A stretch of DNA of 64,000 nt from an uncultured Streptococcus sp. (lineage in GTDB: Bacteria; Bacillota; Bacilli; Lactobacillales; Streptococcaceae), in contig CAKQDX010000002.1 in NCBI GenBank assembly GCA_934229725.1, positions 103,841 through 167,840 of the forward strand, given 5' to 3'. The translations under genes and the position numbers were made by a program. Of the stretch, positions 9,749-18,900 are shown one piece after another (the stretch's first letter is position 1; the number at the start of each line of letters is the position of its first letter). The notes beneath the pieces are model-generated. The model was not told the DNA's origin. It saw only the letters and a list, made by a program, of their open reading frames with translations, and searched no databases.

Positions 9749-10354
9749 TTATTCTATGGTCAACTCTGGTAGAGCTGCCAATAGGTCATCTTTTGTAATC
9801 TTTCCCTGTCTAAGAATTCTAGCTGGAGTAACAGACAGGTCCAAAATCGTCGAATCTAGGCCCAACAGGGCATCATCATCTTGATAGCCAGTCACCTGAA
9901 AATCAAACTGCTCTCTGATCTGGTCAAAATAACGGCCACTTGCCATACCCGACTTGTTAGCAGATGGACCAATCAGGGGTCCTTCCGCTTGAATCAATTT
10001 TCTAGTCACAGGATGGTCTGGCAAGCGAAAGCCAACCGTCGCCAATCCTGAATTAATCCACTTGGGTACTTGGTCATTAGCCTTTAAAATGATAGTTAAA
10101 GGTCCAGGCAAAAAAGCATCATAAATTTTTTTGAGATAGTCAGGCTGCTCTTTTGAATAAGACAGGATATCTTCATAAGAAGCGACATTCAAATTCATAG
10201 CTTTATCTCTAGGACGATTTTTCAGCTCATAGACATGGTTTACAGCTCTCTCATCCATAGCCTTAGCAAATAGACCATAGACAGTCTCTGTAGGAAGAAC
10301 GACTGCCCCTCCATTTGCCAAGATTTCTTTTAAATCCGTGTTAGTTTCCATCAT
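9749..10354 (-). CDS. L-threonylcarbamoyladenylate synthase, Sua5/YciO/YrdC family
   Basis: 201-residue YrdC-domain protein that makes threonylcarbamoyl-AMP for the t6A37 modification of ANN-decoding tRNAs. Family motifs are visible: LPTETVYGL near the N-terminus, KNRPRDKA and SANKSG. It overlaps prmC by 14 bp. The 95-bp gap to glyA holds only weak hairpins and no gene that I can support. Confidence 0.9.
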   Translation of the reverse strand: MMETNTDLKEILANGGAVVLPTETVYGLFAKAMDERAVNHVYELKNRPRDKAMNLNVASYEDILSYSKEQPDYLKKIYDAFLPGPLTIILKANDQVPKWINSGLATVGFRLPDHPVTRKLIQAEGPLIGPSANKSGMASGRYFDQIREQFDFQVTGYQDDDALLGLDSTILDLSVTPARILRQGKITKDDLLAALPELTIE

Positions 10355-11174
10355 CCATCACAACCATTCTATCCTGCCCAAATTGGTCCTTAAGAACACG
10401 CACACACTTATCTGGAAAATGAAGAGACAAGAGTTTCTTTAAATCCTGACCCTGCTTATAGCCAATCTCAAAATAGAGTTTTCCTTGAGGACTTAGATAC
10501 TCAGCAGCCCCCTCAATAATCTGTCTATAAATGGCAAGGCCATTTTCATCAGCAAACAAAGCCATCTTGGGCTCACTAGCCAAGACATTTAGACCAACTT
10601 CGTCCTTATCATTTTCAGAAATATAGGGAGGATTGGACACAATAATGTCAAAGCTATCAGAGATAGCTTCAAAAACATCCGATTGAATAAAGCTGATGTC
10701 TACTTGGTTGAGCTTGGCATTTTCTCTAGCAAGTTCTAAGGCAGCAGCAGACAAGTCGCTGGCTGTTACCAACCAATGGGGTCGGCTCGCTTTCAATGAT
10801 ACCGAAATAGCGCCGCTCCCAGTTCCAATATCAAGAACCTTAAGCTCTGTCTTTGGGTTTTCCGCCAAAATTAGGTCCACTAATTCCTCGGTTTCAGGAC
10901 GAGGAATCAAAACACGCTCATCAACTTGAAAACGTAAGCCATGAAAGTCCTCAAAACCTAGTATATACTGAGCAGGCTTATGCGCTTTTAGTTGATCAAA
11001 GATACTGGAAAGAAGCTTTTGGTCTTCTTCTGTAACTTCTTGTCGTAGATGAAGAACAAATTGCGTCAAATCCCAGTGTTTCAAACCACGATAGACGAGG
11101 GACAGGGCCTCTGGCTCTTCTCCAACAGCCTCAAGCTCCTTCTCATAGTCAGCCAAGACATCCGCTAGAATCAT
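10341..11174 (-). CDS. prmC: peptide chain release factor N5-glutamine methyltransferase
   Basis: 277-residue SAM-dependent methyltransferase that methylates the GGQ glutamine of release factors. The SAM-binding VLDIGTGSGAI motif and the catalytic NPPY (IVSNPPYIS) are present. It overlaps its substrate gene prfA by 4 bp, an arrangement conserved in many bacteria. Confidence 0.97.
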   Translation of the reverse strand: MILADVLADYEKELEAVGEEPEALSLVYRGLKHWDLTQFVLHLRQEVTEEDQKLLSSIFDQLKAHKPAQYILGFEDFHGLRFQVDERVLIPRPETEELVDLILAENPKTELKVLDIGTGSGAISVSLKASRPHWLVTASDLSAAALELARENAKLNQVDISFIQSDVFEAISDSFDIIVSNPPYISENDKDEVGLNVLASEPKMALFADENGLAIYRQIIEGAAEYLSPQGKLYFEIGYKQGQDLKKLLSLHFPDKCVRVLKDQFGQDRMVVMDDGN

Positions 11175-12250
11175 TTATTAAGCTCTTCCAATTTTTGAGT
11201 TTGATCATAAAGAACAAGAGCATCGACAACTTCATCTAGTTTACCAGCCAAAATCGTATCTAGTTTTTGAAGGGTCAAACCAATACGATGATCGGTTACA
11301 CGGTTTTGTGGGAAGTTGTAAGTACGGATACGCTCTGAACGGTCCCCTGTACCAACAGTCGATTTACGTTCAGCATCTTGTTCATCTTGAGCAATCTGTG
11401 CAAAGTGATCCGCAACACGCGCACGGATAATCTTCATGGCTTTATCACGGTTCTTCTGTTGCGTACGTTCTTCTTGCATTTCTACTTTAATGCCAGTTGG
11501 AATGTGAACCATACGAACGGCAGTCGCAACCTTATTGACATTCTGACCACCAGCACCAGAAGCGTGATAGATATCAACACGAAGGTCTTTAGGATCAATT
11601 TCATAATCCACTTCTTCAACTTCTGGCATGACCAAGACAGTTGCCGTTGAAGTATGGACACGTCCTTGGCTCTCAGTCACAGGGACACGTTGGACACGGT
11701 GTGCTCCCGATTCATATTTGAGCTTAGAGTAGACTGATTGACCTGAAACCATGGCAACCACTTCTTTGATACCTCCGACACCATTGTATGATGCTTCCAT
11801 GACCTCAAAGCGCCAGCCTTGTGTTTCAGCGTATTTTTGGTACATATTTAAGAGGTCTCCCGCAAACAAGGCTGCTTCATCACCACCTGCAGCCCCACGG
11901 ATTTCGAGGATAATATTCTTATCATCATTAGGGTCTTTTGGCAAGAGGAGAATTTTCAAACGTTCTTCGTACTCTTCTTTAGCGGCTTTGGATTCTTTGA
12001 GTTCTTCCTTTGCCATTTCTTCCAAGTCAGGATCACCGCCTGCTTCCTTAATCATCTCCTCGGCATCTGTGATGTTTTGGATAACTTGCTTGTATTCACG
12101 GTAAACTGTTACAGTTTCACGGGTATTAGCCTCCTCACGAGACAATTCCATAAAACGCTTAGTATCCGAAACAACCTCAGGGTCACTAAGTAGCTCTCCT
12201 AATTCCTCGTAACGGTCTTCAACCGCCTGCAGCTGATCATAAATGTTCAT
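11171..12250 (-). CDS. prfA: peptide chain release factor 1
   Basis: 359-residue class I release factor for UAA and UAG. The peptidyl-tRNA hydrolysis motif GGQ lies in HASGAGGQNVNK and the codon-recognition PxT motif is PVTESQGRVH-like (VPVTES). Translationally coupled to prmC. Confidence 0.98.
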   Translation of the reverse strand: MNIYDQLQAVEDRYEELGELLSDPEVVSDTKRFMELSREEANTRETVTVYREYKQVIQNITDAEEMIKEAGGDPDLEEMAKEELKESKAAKEEYEERLKILLLPKDPNDDKNIILEIRGAAGGDEAALFAGDLLNMYQKYAETQGWRFEVMEASYNGVGGIKEVVAMVSGQSVYSKLKYESGAHRVQRVPVTESQGRVHTSTATVLVMPEVEEVDYEIDPKDLRVDIYHASGAGGQNVNKVATAVRMVHIPTGIKVEMQEERTQQKNRDKAMKIIRARVADHFAQIAQDEQDAERKSTVGTGDRSERIRTYNFPQNRVTDHRIGLTLQKLDTILAGKLDEVVDALVLYDQTQKLEELNK

Positions 12251-12287
12251 TTGTTACTGTTACTCCTTACATAACTGATAATCGTTT

Positions 12288-12884
12288 TTAATCCTCTTTT
12301 AAAGGAACTATTTTCTTGCGAGGTGGGTTAAACCAATGCTTTCGACAAACGGAAATATAACTCTCATGACCTCCAATTTGAACCTGCGCACCTTCATAAA
12401 CCGGATCTCCATTTTCCATGCGTAGAACCATAGTTGCTTTCCTTGAGCAGTAATGACAGATGGTTTTTATTTCATCAATCTTGTCAGACAAAAGCAAGAG
12501 ATGCTTTGAACCTTCAAATAGGTTGTTTTGAAAATCATTTTTTAAGCCAAATGCCATTACGGGAATATCCAATTCGTCAACAATACGTGCCAAATCATAG
12601 ACATTTGCCCGAGTCAGAAATTGAGCCTCATCAATCAAAACACAATAAGGACGGGGATTCATAGTAGCAATGTATCCAAAAATATCCGTGTCATCACCAA
12701 TTGGATAGGCCTTACGTTTCATGCCTATTCGACTAGAAATATAGCCGACCCCATCTCGATTATCCAGACGACTGGTCATAAGCACAACTGGTTTTCCCTG
12801 TTCTTCATAATTATGGGCAACCTTGAGAATTTCAATAGACTTTCCCGAATTCATGGTGCCGTAGCGAAAATAAAGCTGTGCCAA
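12288..12884 (-). CDS. tdk: thymidine kinase (TTG start)
   Basis: 198-residue type II thymidine kinase that phosphorylates thymidine in salvage. The P-loop GTMNSGKS, the VLIDEAQF segment and zinc-binding cysteines (CHYC and CRKH) are visible. No ATG fits: the frame is open further upstream to 13019, but homology to the family starts at AQLYFRYG. A TTG at 12882-12884 with AAAGGAG 7 nt upstream is therefore the best start. Confidence 0.93.
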   Translation of the reverse strand: MAQLYFRYGTMNSGKSIEILKVAHNYEEQGKPVVLMTSRLDNRDGVGYISSRIGMKRKAYPIGDDTDIFGYIATMNPRPYCVLIDEAQFLTRANVYDLARIVDELDIPVMAFGLKNDFQNNLFEGSKHLLLLSDKIDEIKTICHYCSRKATMVLRMENGDPVYEGAQVQIGGHESYISVCRKHWFNPPRKKIVPLKED

Positions 12885-13100
12885 ACCAGACTCCTTTAAA
12901 ATATATTTTGTACTTATTTTATCATAATTCGAGACGCAAAAGGGCCTGATACTGAACAAATTTTGAAAAATATCACATTGTTTTCTTATTCCTGACTCAA
13001 ATAAGAAAGTCAGTACCAATCATTTTAATAGAGCACACAGTCATTCTGTTTGAATAATACTCGTTTAGCTCTCGCATCTTCTTTATCTTAACATTAATTC

Positions 13101-14111
13101 TTATGAATAAGCCTGAGTCAATTTTTCAAGAAGCTCTTTTTTCTCTTTATCACTAGCAAAGGAAGCCTCTATCGCTGTCTTGTTGTGAACAAAGAAATCT
13201 TGCACAGAAGTGTTAAAATGCTTGTGATAGAGTTCGTATTCTTTGGTTAGGTTTGTATCAGAAACGGTACGATTATCAGTATTAATCGTAATGTTAGCCC
13301 CCGCTGCTTTCATTTTTAGGTAAGGGAAATCAGCAACTGTATCAGCAGCCTTGGTCTGGAGATTACTTGTCAGACACAATTCACCTGTGACACCATTTTT
13401 TACAAATTCTTCCAAAAGTTCAGGCTCTTGAGCCAGGATAGTCGCATGTCCATTACGCTTGATTCCCATTGCAATAGACTGAGCTAGAAAGGCTGGGCAG
13501 CCACACTCTCCTGCATGGAAAGTCATAGGACGGTCGTAAGTCTGAACTTGTTCAATCAAAGATTCAATAGCCTTTGGTCCAAAATGATGCTCATCACCGG
13601 CAAAATCAAAGCCAACAAAATCAGCATCTTCAACCTCATTGGCTTCATCAAGAATACGAGAAGTCAAATCTTGATCCGATTGACGCATTCCACAAACCAG
13701 GGCCTTAGCCACAATACCGAATTCGTCCTGAGCTTGACGTAAACCTTGACATACAGCTTGAATAGTTTCAACGACAGTAAGTCCCTTATCCATAGACAAC
13801 TCAGGTGCAAAACGCACTTCAATATAGATGACATTCTCTAGAGCAGCCTGTTTAGCGACATCATAAGCAGCAATGGTTAAAGCTTCCTTAGTCTGTAACA
13901 GTGGGCGAATATAATCGAAGGCCTCCAAATAATCCAGAAGACTCTCACAGGTATGTGGCGCTGTCACATGGTGTTTGAGCTCTGCATCATCTTCGGGCAG
14001 TTCAATCTGCGCTAATCTAGCAAGGTGACGAATGGTCTCTATTGACAAAGAACCATCCAAATGGCAGTGCAATTCTGTTTTAGCCAAGTGATGAAAATCG
14101 ATTGCTGTCAA
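13101..14111 (-). CDS. add: adenosine deaminase
   Basis: 336-residue metal-dependent amidohydrolase converting adenosine to inosine. Motifs in order: LHCHLDGS (zinc ligands HxH), HAGE with the catalytic Glu, and a TINTDN segment carrying the metal-binding Asp. Monocistronic on the minus strand, with its start facing the GST gene. Confidence 0.93.
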   Translation of the reverse strand: MTAIDFHHLAKTELHCHLDGSLSIETIRHLARLAQIELPEDDAELKHHVTAPHTCESLLDYLEAFDYIRPLLQTKEALTIAAYDVAKQAALENVIYIEVRFAPELSMDKGLTVVETIQAVCQGLRQAQDEFGIVAKALVCGMRQSDQDLTSRILDEANEVEDADFVGFDFAGDEHHFGPKAIESLIEQVQTYDRPMTFHAGECGCPAFLAQSIAMGIKRNGHATILAQEPELLEEFVKNGVTGELCLTSNLQTKAADTVADFPYLKMKAAGANITINTDNRTVSDTNLTKEYELYHKHFNTSVQDFFVHNKTAIEASFASDKEKKELLEKLTQAYS

Positions 14112-14226
14112 TTTTACTTACTCTCCCAATCTTTGTTTTTGTTAATCAAATAAAATTAATTTTTACTATATTATCATTCCATAGAAAAAAGTCAAGATGC
14201 TAGAGCTAATGAGACGTAGCAGATTC

Positions 14227-14255
14227 TTGAAATGCCACTAGCATTTTGTTAGGAT
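14227..14255 (+). promoter_or_regulatory. promoter of the GST-like gene
   Basis: TTGAAA, 17 bp, TAGGAT, placed 30 bp before the start codon, which has an AAGGAG ribosome site. Confidence 0.6.
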
Positions 14256-14285
14256 GTAACTATCAAGAATACAAGGAGAACTATC

Positions 14286-15074
14286 ATGTCTGATTATATT
14301 TTACCCGAAGTTTGGGAAAATTCAGCTTCTATGGGAGGGGCCTGGGGTGGTATTAACCAACCTACTGCTGGTGCTCGATTTGAACAAACCTTACCAAAAG
14401 GCGATCAACCTTTCCAACTCTATACTCTTCCGACACCAAACGGTATCAAGGCAACTATCATGTTAGAAGAACTTAAAGAACTCGGTGTGACTCAAGCAGG
14501 TTATGATGCTTATCGTATTAAGATTGGTGATGGTGATCAGTTTGGATCAGACTTTGTTGCTATCAATCCAAATTCAAAAATTCCTGCCATGATGGATTAT
14601 TCTGAAGAACAGCCCGTTCGTGTCTTTGAATCAGCTAACATCCTCCTTTACTTGGCTGAAAAGTTTGGAAAACTTATTCCAACTGATCACGCTAAACGTA
14701 CTGAAGTTCTCAACTGGCTCTTTTGGCAAACAGGCGCGGCACCATTCCTAGGCGGTGGTTTTGGTCACTTCTTCCATTACGCTCCTGAAAACATCGAATA
14801 CGCCATCAACCGTTTTGCTATGGAAGCCAAGCGCCAGCTAGACTTGCTTGATAAAGAACTGGCAACCAAACCTTATATTGCTGGGGATGAGTATACTATC
14901 GCTGATATCGCAATCTGGTCTTGGTATGGCCGACTTGCTCAAGATAAAATTTGGGACAAGGCTGGTATCTTCCTTAATGTAAAAGAATACAAGCATCTTC
15001 AAGCTTGGGCTGAGAAGATTGCCAACCGTCCAGCTGTTCAGCGTGGACTTGATGTTGATTATAAAGAGATTTAA
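14286..15074 (+). CDS. glutathione S-transferase family protein (YghU-like)
   Basis: 262 residues with an N-terminal thioredoxin-like domain (about 40-125, LYTLPTPNGIKATI) and a C-terminal helical domain ending NRPAVQRGLDV. The long N-terminal extension and WGGINQPTAG segment match the YghU disulfide-bond oxidoreductase group, which acts on glutathione-linked peroxides or disulfides in the cytosol. Monocistronic, with a terminator after it. Confidence 0.88.
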   Translation: MSDYILPEVWENSASMGGAWGGINQPTAGARFEQTLPKGDQPFQLYTLPTPNGIKATIMLEELKELGVTQAGYDAYRIKIGDGDQFGSDFVAINPNSKIPAMMDYSEEQPVRVFESANILLYLAEKFGKLIPTDHAKRTEVLNWLFWQTGAAPFLGGGFGHFFHYAPENIEYAINRFAMEAKRQLDLLDKELATKPYIAGDEYTIADIAIWSWYGRLAQDKIWDKAGIFLNVKEYKHLQAWAEKIANRPAVQRGLDVDYKEI

Positions 15075-15081
15075 TTTTTGC

Positions 15082-15108
15082 AACGGTTAGTTTAGGCTAA
15101 TCGTTTTT
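15082..15108 (+). terminator. intrinsic terminator after the GST gene
   Basis: Arms AACGGTTAG and CTAATCGTT (one G-T pair), 6-nt loop, followed by a T run. Confidence 0.8.
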
Positions 15109-15153
15109 GCTTCTTTTCATGATATAATAGAAAAAAATCACAAGGAGATTTTC

Positions 15154-16098
15154 ATGACTGTATTTCAAGCTATTTTAGAAAAAATCAAAGCTTATGACAC
15201 TATTATTATTCATCGCCATCAAAGACCAGACCCTGATGCTATCGGTAGTCAAGTAGGTTTGAAAGAAATTTTGAAAACAAACTTTCCAGATAAAAAGGTC
15301 CTTGCGACTGGTATCAATGAACCAACTCTATCTTGGATTGCTGAGATGGACGAGGTAGCTGACCAGGATTATGAAGGAGCTCTTGTTATCGTTACTGATA
15401 CTGCCAATACTCCTCGTATTGATGATGACCGTTATAGTAAGGGCGACTTTCTTATCAAAATTGACCACCATCCTAATGATGATGCTTACGGAGATCTGCT
15501 TTTGGTTGATACTACTGCTTCAAGTGCCAGTGAAATTGTGACAGACTGGGCCCTCACTGTTGGTTTAGCCCTTTCAGATGCGGCTGCACGTGTTCTTTAT
15601 AATGGCATAGTTGGCGATACGGGACGCTTCCTCTTCCCATCGACAACTGCAAAAACACTTCAGATTGCAGCGAAACTCCGTGAATACGACTTCGATTTTT
15701 CTGCCATGGCACGTCGTATGGACAGTTTTCCTTTCAAAATCGCTAAATTACAAGGCTATGTTTTCGATAATCTTGAAATCGATGAAAATGGAGCAGCTCG
15801 TGTCGTCTTAACACGAAAAGTGCTTGATGACTTTAATGTCACAGATGCTGAAAGTTCAGCCATTGTTGGCACTCCTGGTCGCATTGACACCGTTCAATCA
15901 TGGGCTATTTTCGTCGAGCAGCCTGAAGGTCATTACCGTGTGCGCCTTCGTAGTAAGTCTATTGTCATCAACGAGATTGCTAAGCGTCATGACGGTGGTG
16001 GACACCCACTTGCTAGTGGTGCCAATTCCTACAGCTTAGAGGAAAATGACCAAATCTATCAAGAAATCAAGGATACTGTTGCCCATGCAACTCACTAA
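15154..16098 (+). CDS. nrnA: bifunctional oligoribonuclease / PAP phosphatase NrnA
   Basis: 314-residue DHH-DHHA1 phosphoesterase that degrades nano-RNA and 3'-phosphoadenosine 5'-phosphate. Metal motifs visible: HRHQRPDPDAIGS, VTDTAN, the DHH motif in KIDHHPND, and the C-terminal GGGHPLASG of DHHA1. An extended -10 (TGATATAAT) lies about 25 bp upstream. Confidence 0.95.
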   Translation: MTVFQAILEKIKAYDTIIIHRHQRPDPDAIGSQVGLKEILKTNFPDKKVLATGINEPTLSWIAEMDEVADQDYEGALVIVTDTANTPRIDDDRYSKGDFLIKIDHHPNDDAYGDLLLVDTTASSASEIVTDWALTVGLALSDAAARVLYNGIVGDTGRFLFPSTTAKTLQIAAKLREYDFDFSAMARRMDSFPFKIAKLQGYVFDNLEIDENGAARVVLTRKVLDDFNVTDAESSAIVGTPGRIDTVQSWAIFVEQPEGHYRVRLRSKSIVINEIAKRHDGGGHPLASGANSYSLEENDQIYQEIKDTVAHATH

Positions 16099-17017
16099 TC
16101 GTCGTGTACATCTTATGGGGACTGTTATTGATGTTTCCATCTATCATAATCAACCAGAACCCATACTAGACCAAGTTGAGGCACTGCTTCATCTTTATAA
16201 TAAGCGATTCTCTGCTAATGACGACAGTTCCGAACTCATGCAGATTAATAAGGCTGCTGGCATACACCCTATAAAGGTTCACCCAGAACTGTTCGAACTG
16301 ATTTCTCTTGGAAAATGGCATAGTTGCCAAGTTGGAAGCCACTTAAACATTGCCATTGGCCCTCTCATTCAAACTTGGCGGATTGGCTTTTCTGATGCCA
16401 GACTTCCTCATCCCTCAGAAATCAGTCCACTTTTAAACCTTATCAATCCAACTGCTATTATCCTATCCGAAGACGATTACAGTGTCTTTCTCAAAGAAAA
16501 GGGGATGAAAATTGATCTGGGTGCCTTAGCTAAGGGTTACATCGCAGATCGAATTGCAGACTTTCTCAAAGCTGAAAAAGTAACCAGTGCCTTGATAAAT
16601 CTAGGAGGCAATGTGCTAACCTTCGGACCAGCTCTCCATAATCCCGACCATAAATGGCGAATCGGTATTCAAAATCCTAAGGAGACGAGGAACACCAACT
16701 TAATGGTGCTTGCTATCAGAGACCAATCTGTCGTCACTTCTGGAATCTATGAACGTACTTTTGAAATAGATGGTAAGACTTATCATCATATTTTTGATAG
16801 TCAAACTGGTTATCCTGTCACTAGCAATCTTGCAAGCCTTACTATCATTTCTCCACTTTCAGTTGATGGTGAAATTTGGACGACTCGTTTATTTGGGTCA
16901 AGTCTTGAACATATTTTCCAAGAAGTTAGTGCCCATGCAGACCTTGAAGCCATTATTATTGATAAGGACAACCACTGCTTTCAAACAAGTGGTGTATACA
17001 AGATACGACTTTCCTAA
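16085..17017 (+). CDS. apbE: FAD:protein FMN transferase (ApbE family)
   Basis: 310 residues. ApbE enzymes attach FMN covalently to Thr/Ser of partner flavoproteins. The family segment GALAKGYIADR, the metal site region INLGGNVLTFG and the HHIFDSQTGYP motif are present. There is no signal peptide or lipobox, so this copy is probably cytosolic or lacks the usual anchor. I chose the ATG at 16085, which overlaps nrnA by 14 bp and starts MQLTNRRVHLMGTV; an upstream ATG at 16046 lies deeper inside nrnA. Confidence 0.88.
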   Translation: MQLTNRRVHLMGTVIDVSIYHNQPEPILDQVEALLHLYNKRFSANDDSSELMQINKAAGIHPIKVHPELFELISLGKWHSCQVGSHLNIAIGPLIQTWRIGFSDARLPHPSEISPLLNLINPTAIILSEDDYSVFLKEKGMKIDLGALAKGYIADRIADFLKAEKVTSALINLGGNVLTFGPALHNPDHKWRIGIQNPKETRNTNLMVLAIRDQSVVTSGIYERTFEIDGKTYHHIFDSQTGYPVTSNLASLTIISPLSVDGEIWTTRLFGSSLEHIFQEVSAHADLEAIIIDKDNHCFQTSGVYKIRLS

Positions 17018-17034
17018 AAAATAGGGAAAAAGAC

Positions 17035-17063
17035 TTGTCAAGAAGTTAAGGTTTTGATAAACT
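17035..17063 (+). promoter_or_regulatory. promoter of rpmE2
   Basis: TTGTCA, 17 bp, TAAACT. Transcription would start near 17070, leaving a leader of about 54 nt. Confidence 0.6.
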
Positions 17064-17065
17064 AG

Positions 17066-17103
17066 AATAGTTAAAAAAAACTATGGTGCGGAAAGTACCA
17101 TGG
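17066..17103 (+). promoter_or_regulatory. two small hairpins in the rpmE2 leader
   Basis: ATAGTT/AACTAT and then ATGGT/ACCAT with loop GCGGAAAGT sit between the promoter and the ribosome site. Ribosomal protein L31 genes of Firmicutes are known to carry autoregulatory leader motifs. That this is one of them is inference from position only. Confidence 0.35.
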
Positions 17104-17123
17104 CAGAAAGGAAACATTTTAAC

Positions 17124-17366
17124 ATGAAAAAAGATATCCATCCAGATTACCGTCCAGTAGTATTCATGGACACAACTACTGGTTACCAATTCCTTAGCGG
17201 TTCAACTAAGTACTCAAACGAAACAGTTGAATTCGAAGGTGAAACTTACCCACTTATCCGTGTAGAAATTTCATCAGATTCTCACCCATTCTACACTGGC
17301 CGTCAAAAATTCACACAAGCAGACGGACGCGTGGATCGTTTCAACAAAAAATACGGTCTCAAATAA
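17124..17366 (+). CDS. rpmE2: 50S ribosomal protein L31 type B
   Basis: 80 residues starting MKKDIHPDYRPVVF. It has no cysteines, so it is the zinc-independent type B form. The start at 17124 has AAAGGAAA about 9 nt upstream; a longer frame from 17100 would add eight residues absent from the family. Confidence 0.96.
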   Translation: MKKDIHPDYRPVVFMDTTTGYQFLSGSTKYSNETVEFEGETYPLIRVEISSDSHPFYTGRQKFTQADGRVDRFNKKYGLK

Positions 17367-17383
17367 GCAACATCTCGTTGTTG

Positions 17384-17410
17384 AACCATTCCAAATGGAA
17401 TGGTTTTTTC
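17384..17410 (+). terminator. intrinsic terminator after rpmE2
   Basis: Perfect stem AACCATTCC/GGAATGGTT with loop AAAT, then a T run. Confidence 0.92.
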
Positions 17411-17456
17411 TTTATCTTTAAATCTATTTCTATTACAGAATCTTTATTGAAGACTT

Positions 17457-17483
17457 AAAAAAACAGCATCCCAATGGATACTG
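17457..17483 (-). terminator. intrinsic terminator after the Nramp-like gene
   Basis: Minus strand ACAGTATCC/GGATGCTGT (one G-T pair), loop ATTG, then seven T. It faces the rpmE2 terminator in a convergent intergenic region. Confidence 0.9.
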
Positions 17484-17496
17484 TCTTAATTAACTA

Positions 17497-18762
17497 TTAA
17501 ACTCCGGCTTTACCGATAAGCATTGCCCAGATAAAGAAGATGGCAAATCCGAACAAGAAAATCAAACCTGCAATGGCGAGCACTTTCAACCATGTTGGAA
17601 AATCTTTCTTAGCCTTAGTGACAAGCACATAGTTCAAAAGCGCAAAGAATGGAGTTGTCAAGAATGAACCAATCATAGCGAAACGAAGCATGGTACCAAC
17701 TTGACCTTGGAAGAAGATGATGATGATAAGACCAATAATTGATGTCAATGTCATCCATACATTCAAAGGTGTTGCACCAGACTCTTTCTTGTTAAACAAA
17801 AGTCGTAGAGAAGTCTCATTAACACGTGAATAACCATCAATAACTGTGATGACGGTACCAAAGATACACAAGAAAGCAATGAAAGTAATCAAGTAGCGAG
17901 ACCAAGTACCAAGCACTGATTCATACATGCCGACGAATTGTGCGATATAGGCCGCTGAGGCTGCTACTACAGGTTTACCAGTTGGATACTGAATAAGAGC
18001 ACCAAGAGCTACAAAGAATACTGCCAAGATAGCCGTACCAATATAGCCAACATTAAAGTCAAAGAGCGCATCATCAGTATTAAAATCAACTGTTTTCTTT
18101 TTCTCAGCAGACCAAAGTGAGTTGATGGCTGAAATTTCGATTGGAGCTGGCATCCAACCAAGAAGCGATACGATAAATGGAAGAGCTGCTAGTTGCCATG
18201 GACTTTTCTCTACGAAATCCACACTATACTCTGGGTGTTTGATAGCAGCAATAATAACCGCTCCAACGGTTGCAATGGTCAAGGCAGACATAATCCATTT
18301 GGCCATACCATCAAGAAGTTTGTAACCTCCAAAGAGCAGCATTCCCCAAATAATAGCAACCAAGATGAACGACCAAACAGTAATGGTCAAACCTAGCATC
18401 GGAAAGGCACTCGCAATGATAGCTGCACAGAGGATAGCTACTCCTGCTGTATTAACCAAAGCTGAGAAAATATTGAGGATGAAGAATACCCAAAGGTAGA
18501 ACTTCCCTTTTTCAGCATACCCTTCAACCAGAGTTTTTCCGGTGTCTGCTGTGTATTCCGCACCAAAACGGAAAAATGGATATTTAAAGAGGTTAGCTAG
18601 AATAACCAGACCTAACAAGGCCCAGCCATACATACCTCCGGCTTGTGTTGAAGAAACGATATGGGAACCACCTACGGCTGCTGAAGCCATTAGGATACCA
18701 GGTCCCATTGCTTTTATTTTACTACGCCAGGTTGACTGACTCGTAACACTCGATTGTGACAT
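17497..18762 (-). CDS. Nramp-family transporter with atypical metal-binding motifs
   Basis: 421-residue polytopic membrane protein with Nramp-like fold (about 11 helices). Where canonical Nramp proteins have DPGN in helix 1 this one has GGSH (GPGILMASAAVGGSHIVSS), and where helix 6 has MPHN it has MPAP (LLGWMPAPIEIS). The Asp, Asn and His of the metal site are thus replaced while the Met is kept. Substrate may not be manganese or iron. The ATG at 18760-18762 has AGGAGG 8 nt upstream; the frame continues upstream to 18840 without support. Confidence 0.85.
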   Translation of the reverse strand: MSQSSVTSQSTWRSKIKAMGPGILMASAAVGGSHIVSSTQAGGMYGWALLGLVILANLFKYPFFRFGAEYTADTGKTLVEGYAEKGKFYLWVFFILNIFSALVNTAGVAILCAAIIASAFPMLGLTITVWSFILVAIIWGMLLFGGYKLLDGMAKWIMSALTIATVGAVIIAAIKHPEYSVDFVEKSPWQLAALPFIVSLLGWMPAPIEISAINSLWSAEKKKTVDFNTDDALFDFNVGYIGTAILAVFFVALGALIQYPTGKPVVAASAAYIAQFVGMYESVLGTWSRYLITFIAFLCIFGTVITVIDGYSRVNETSLRLLFNKKESGATPLNVWMTLTSIIGLIIIIFFQGQVGTMLRFAMIGSFLTTPFFALLNYVLVTKAKKDFPTWLKVLAIAGLIFLFGFAIFFIWAMLIGKAGV

Positions 18763-18811
18763 AAAAAGCCTCCTAAAACAATTTTCAGAATAATCTGAAT
18801 TGATGTTTACT

Positions 18812-18840
18812 ATTTTACACAATTGTGTAAAAAATTTCAA
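18812..18840 (-). promoter_or_regulatory. promoter with a 20-bp palindromic operator (Nramp-like gene)
   Basis: Minus strand TTGAAA (18835-18840), exactly 17 bp, TAAAAT (18812-18817). The spacer and most of the -10 are covered by the perfect palindrome TTTTACACAATTGTGTAAAA (18813-18832), the position expected of a repressor site. The regulator is not identified. Confidence 0.75.
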
Positions 18841-18867
18841 TAGTATTTCAAATATTTTCTGAAAAAT

Positions 18868-18896
18868 CGAAAAAAACCATCCAAAAGGACAGCTCT
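18868..18896 (-). terminator. intrinsic terminator after the DUF1002 gene
   Basis: Minus strand GCTGTCC/GGATGGT (with wobble pairs), loop TTTT, then seven T. Confidence 0.6.
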
Positions 18897-18900
18897 TTCA

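Noticed and set aside
12885..13019. ATG start of tdk at 13017-13019
   Set aside because: The extra 45 residues are not part of the thymidine kinase family; TTG at 12882-12884 has the ribosome site.
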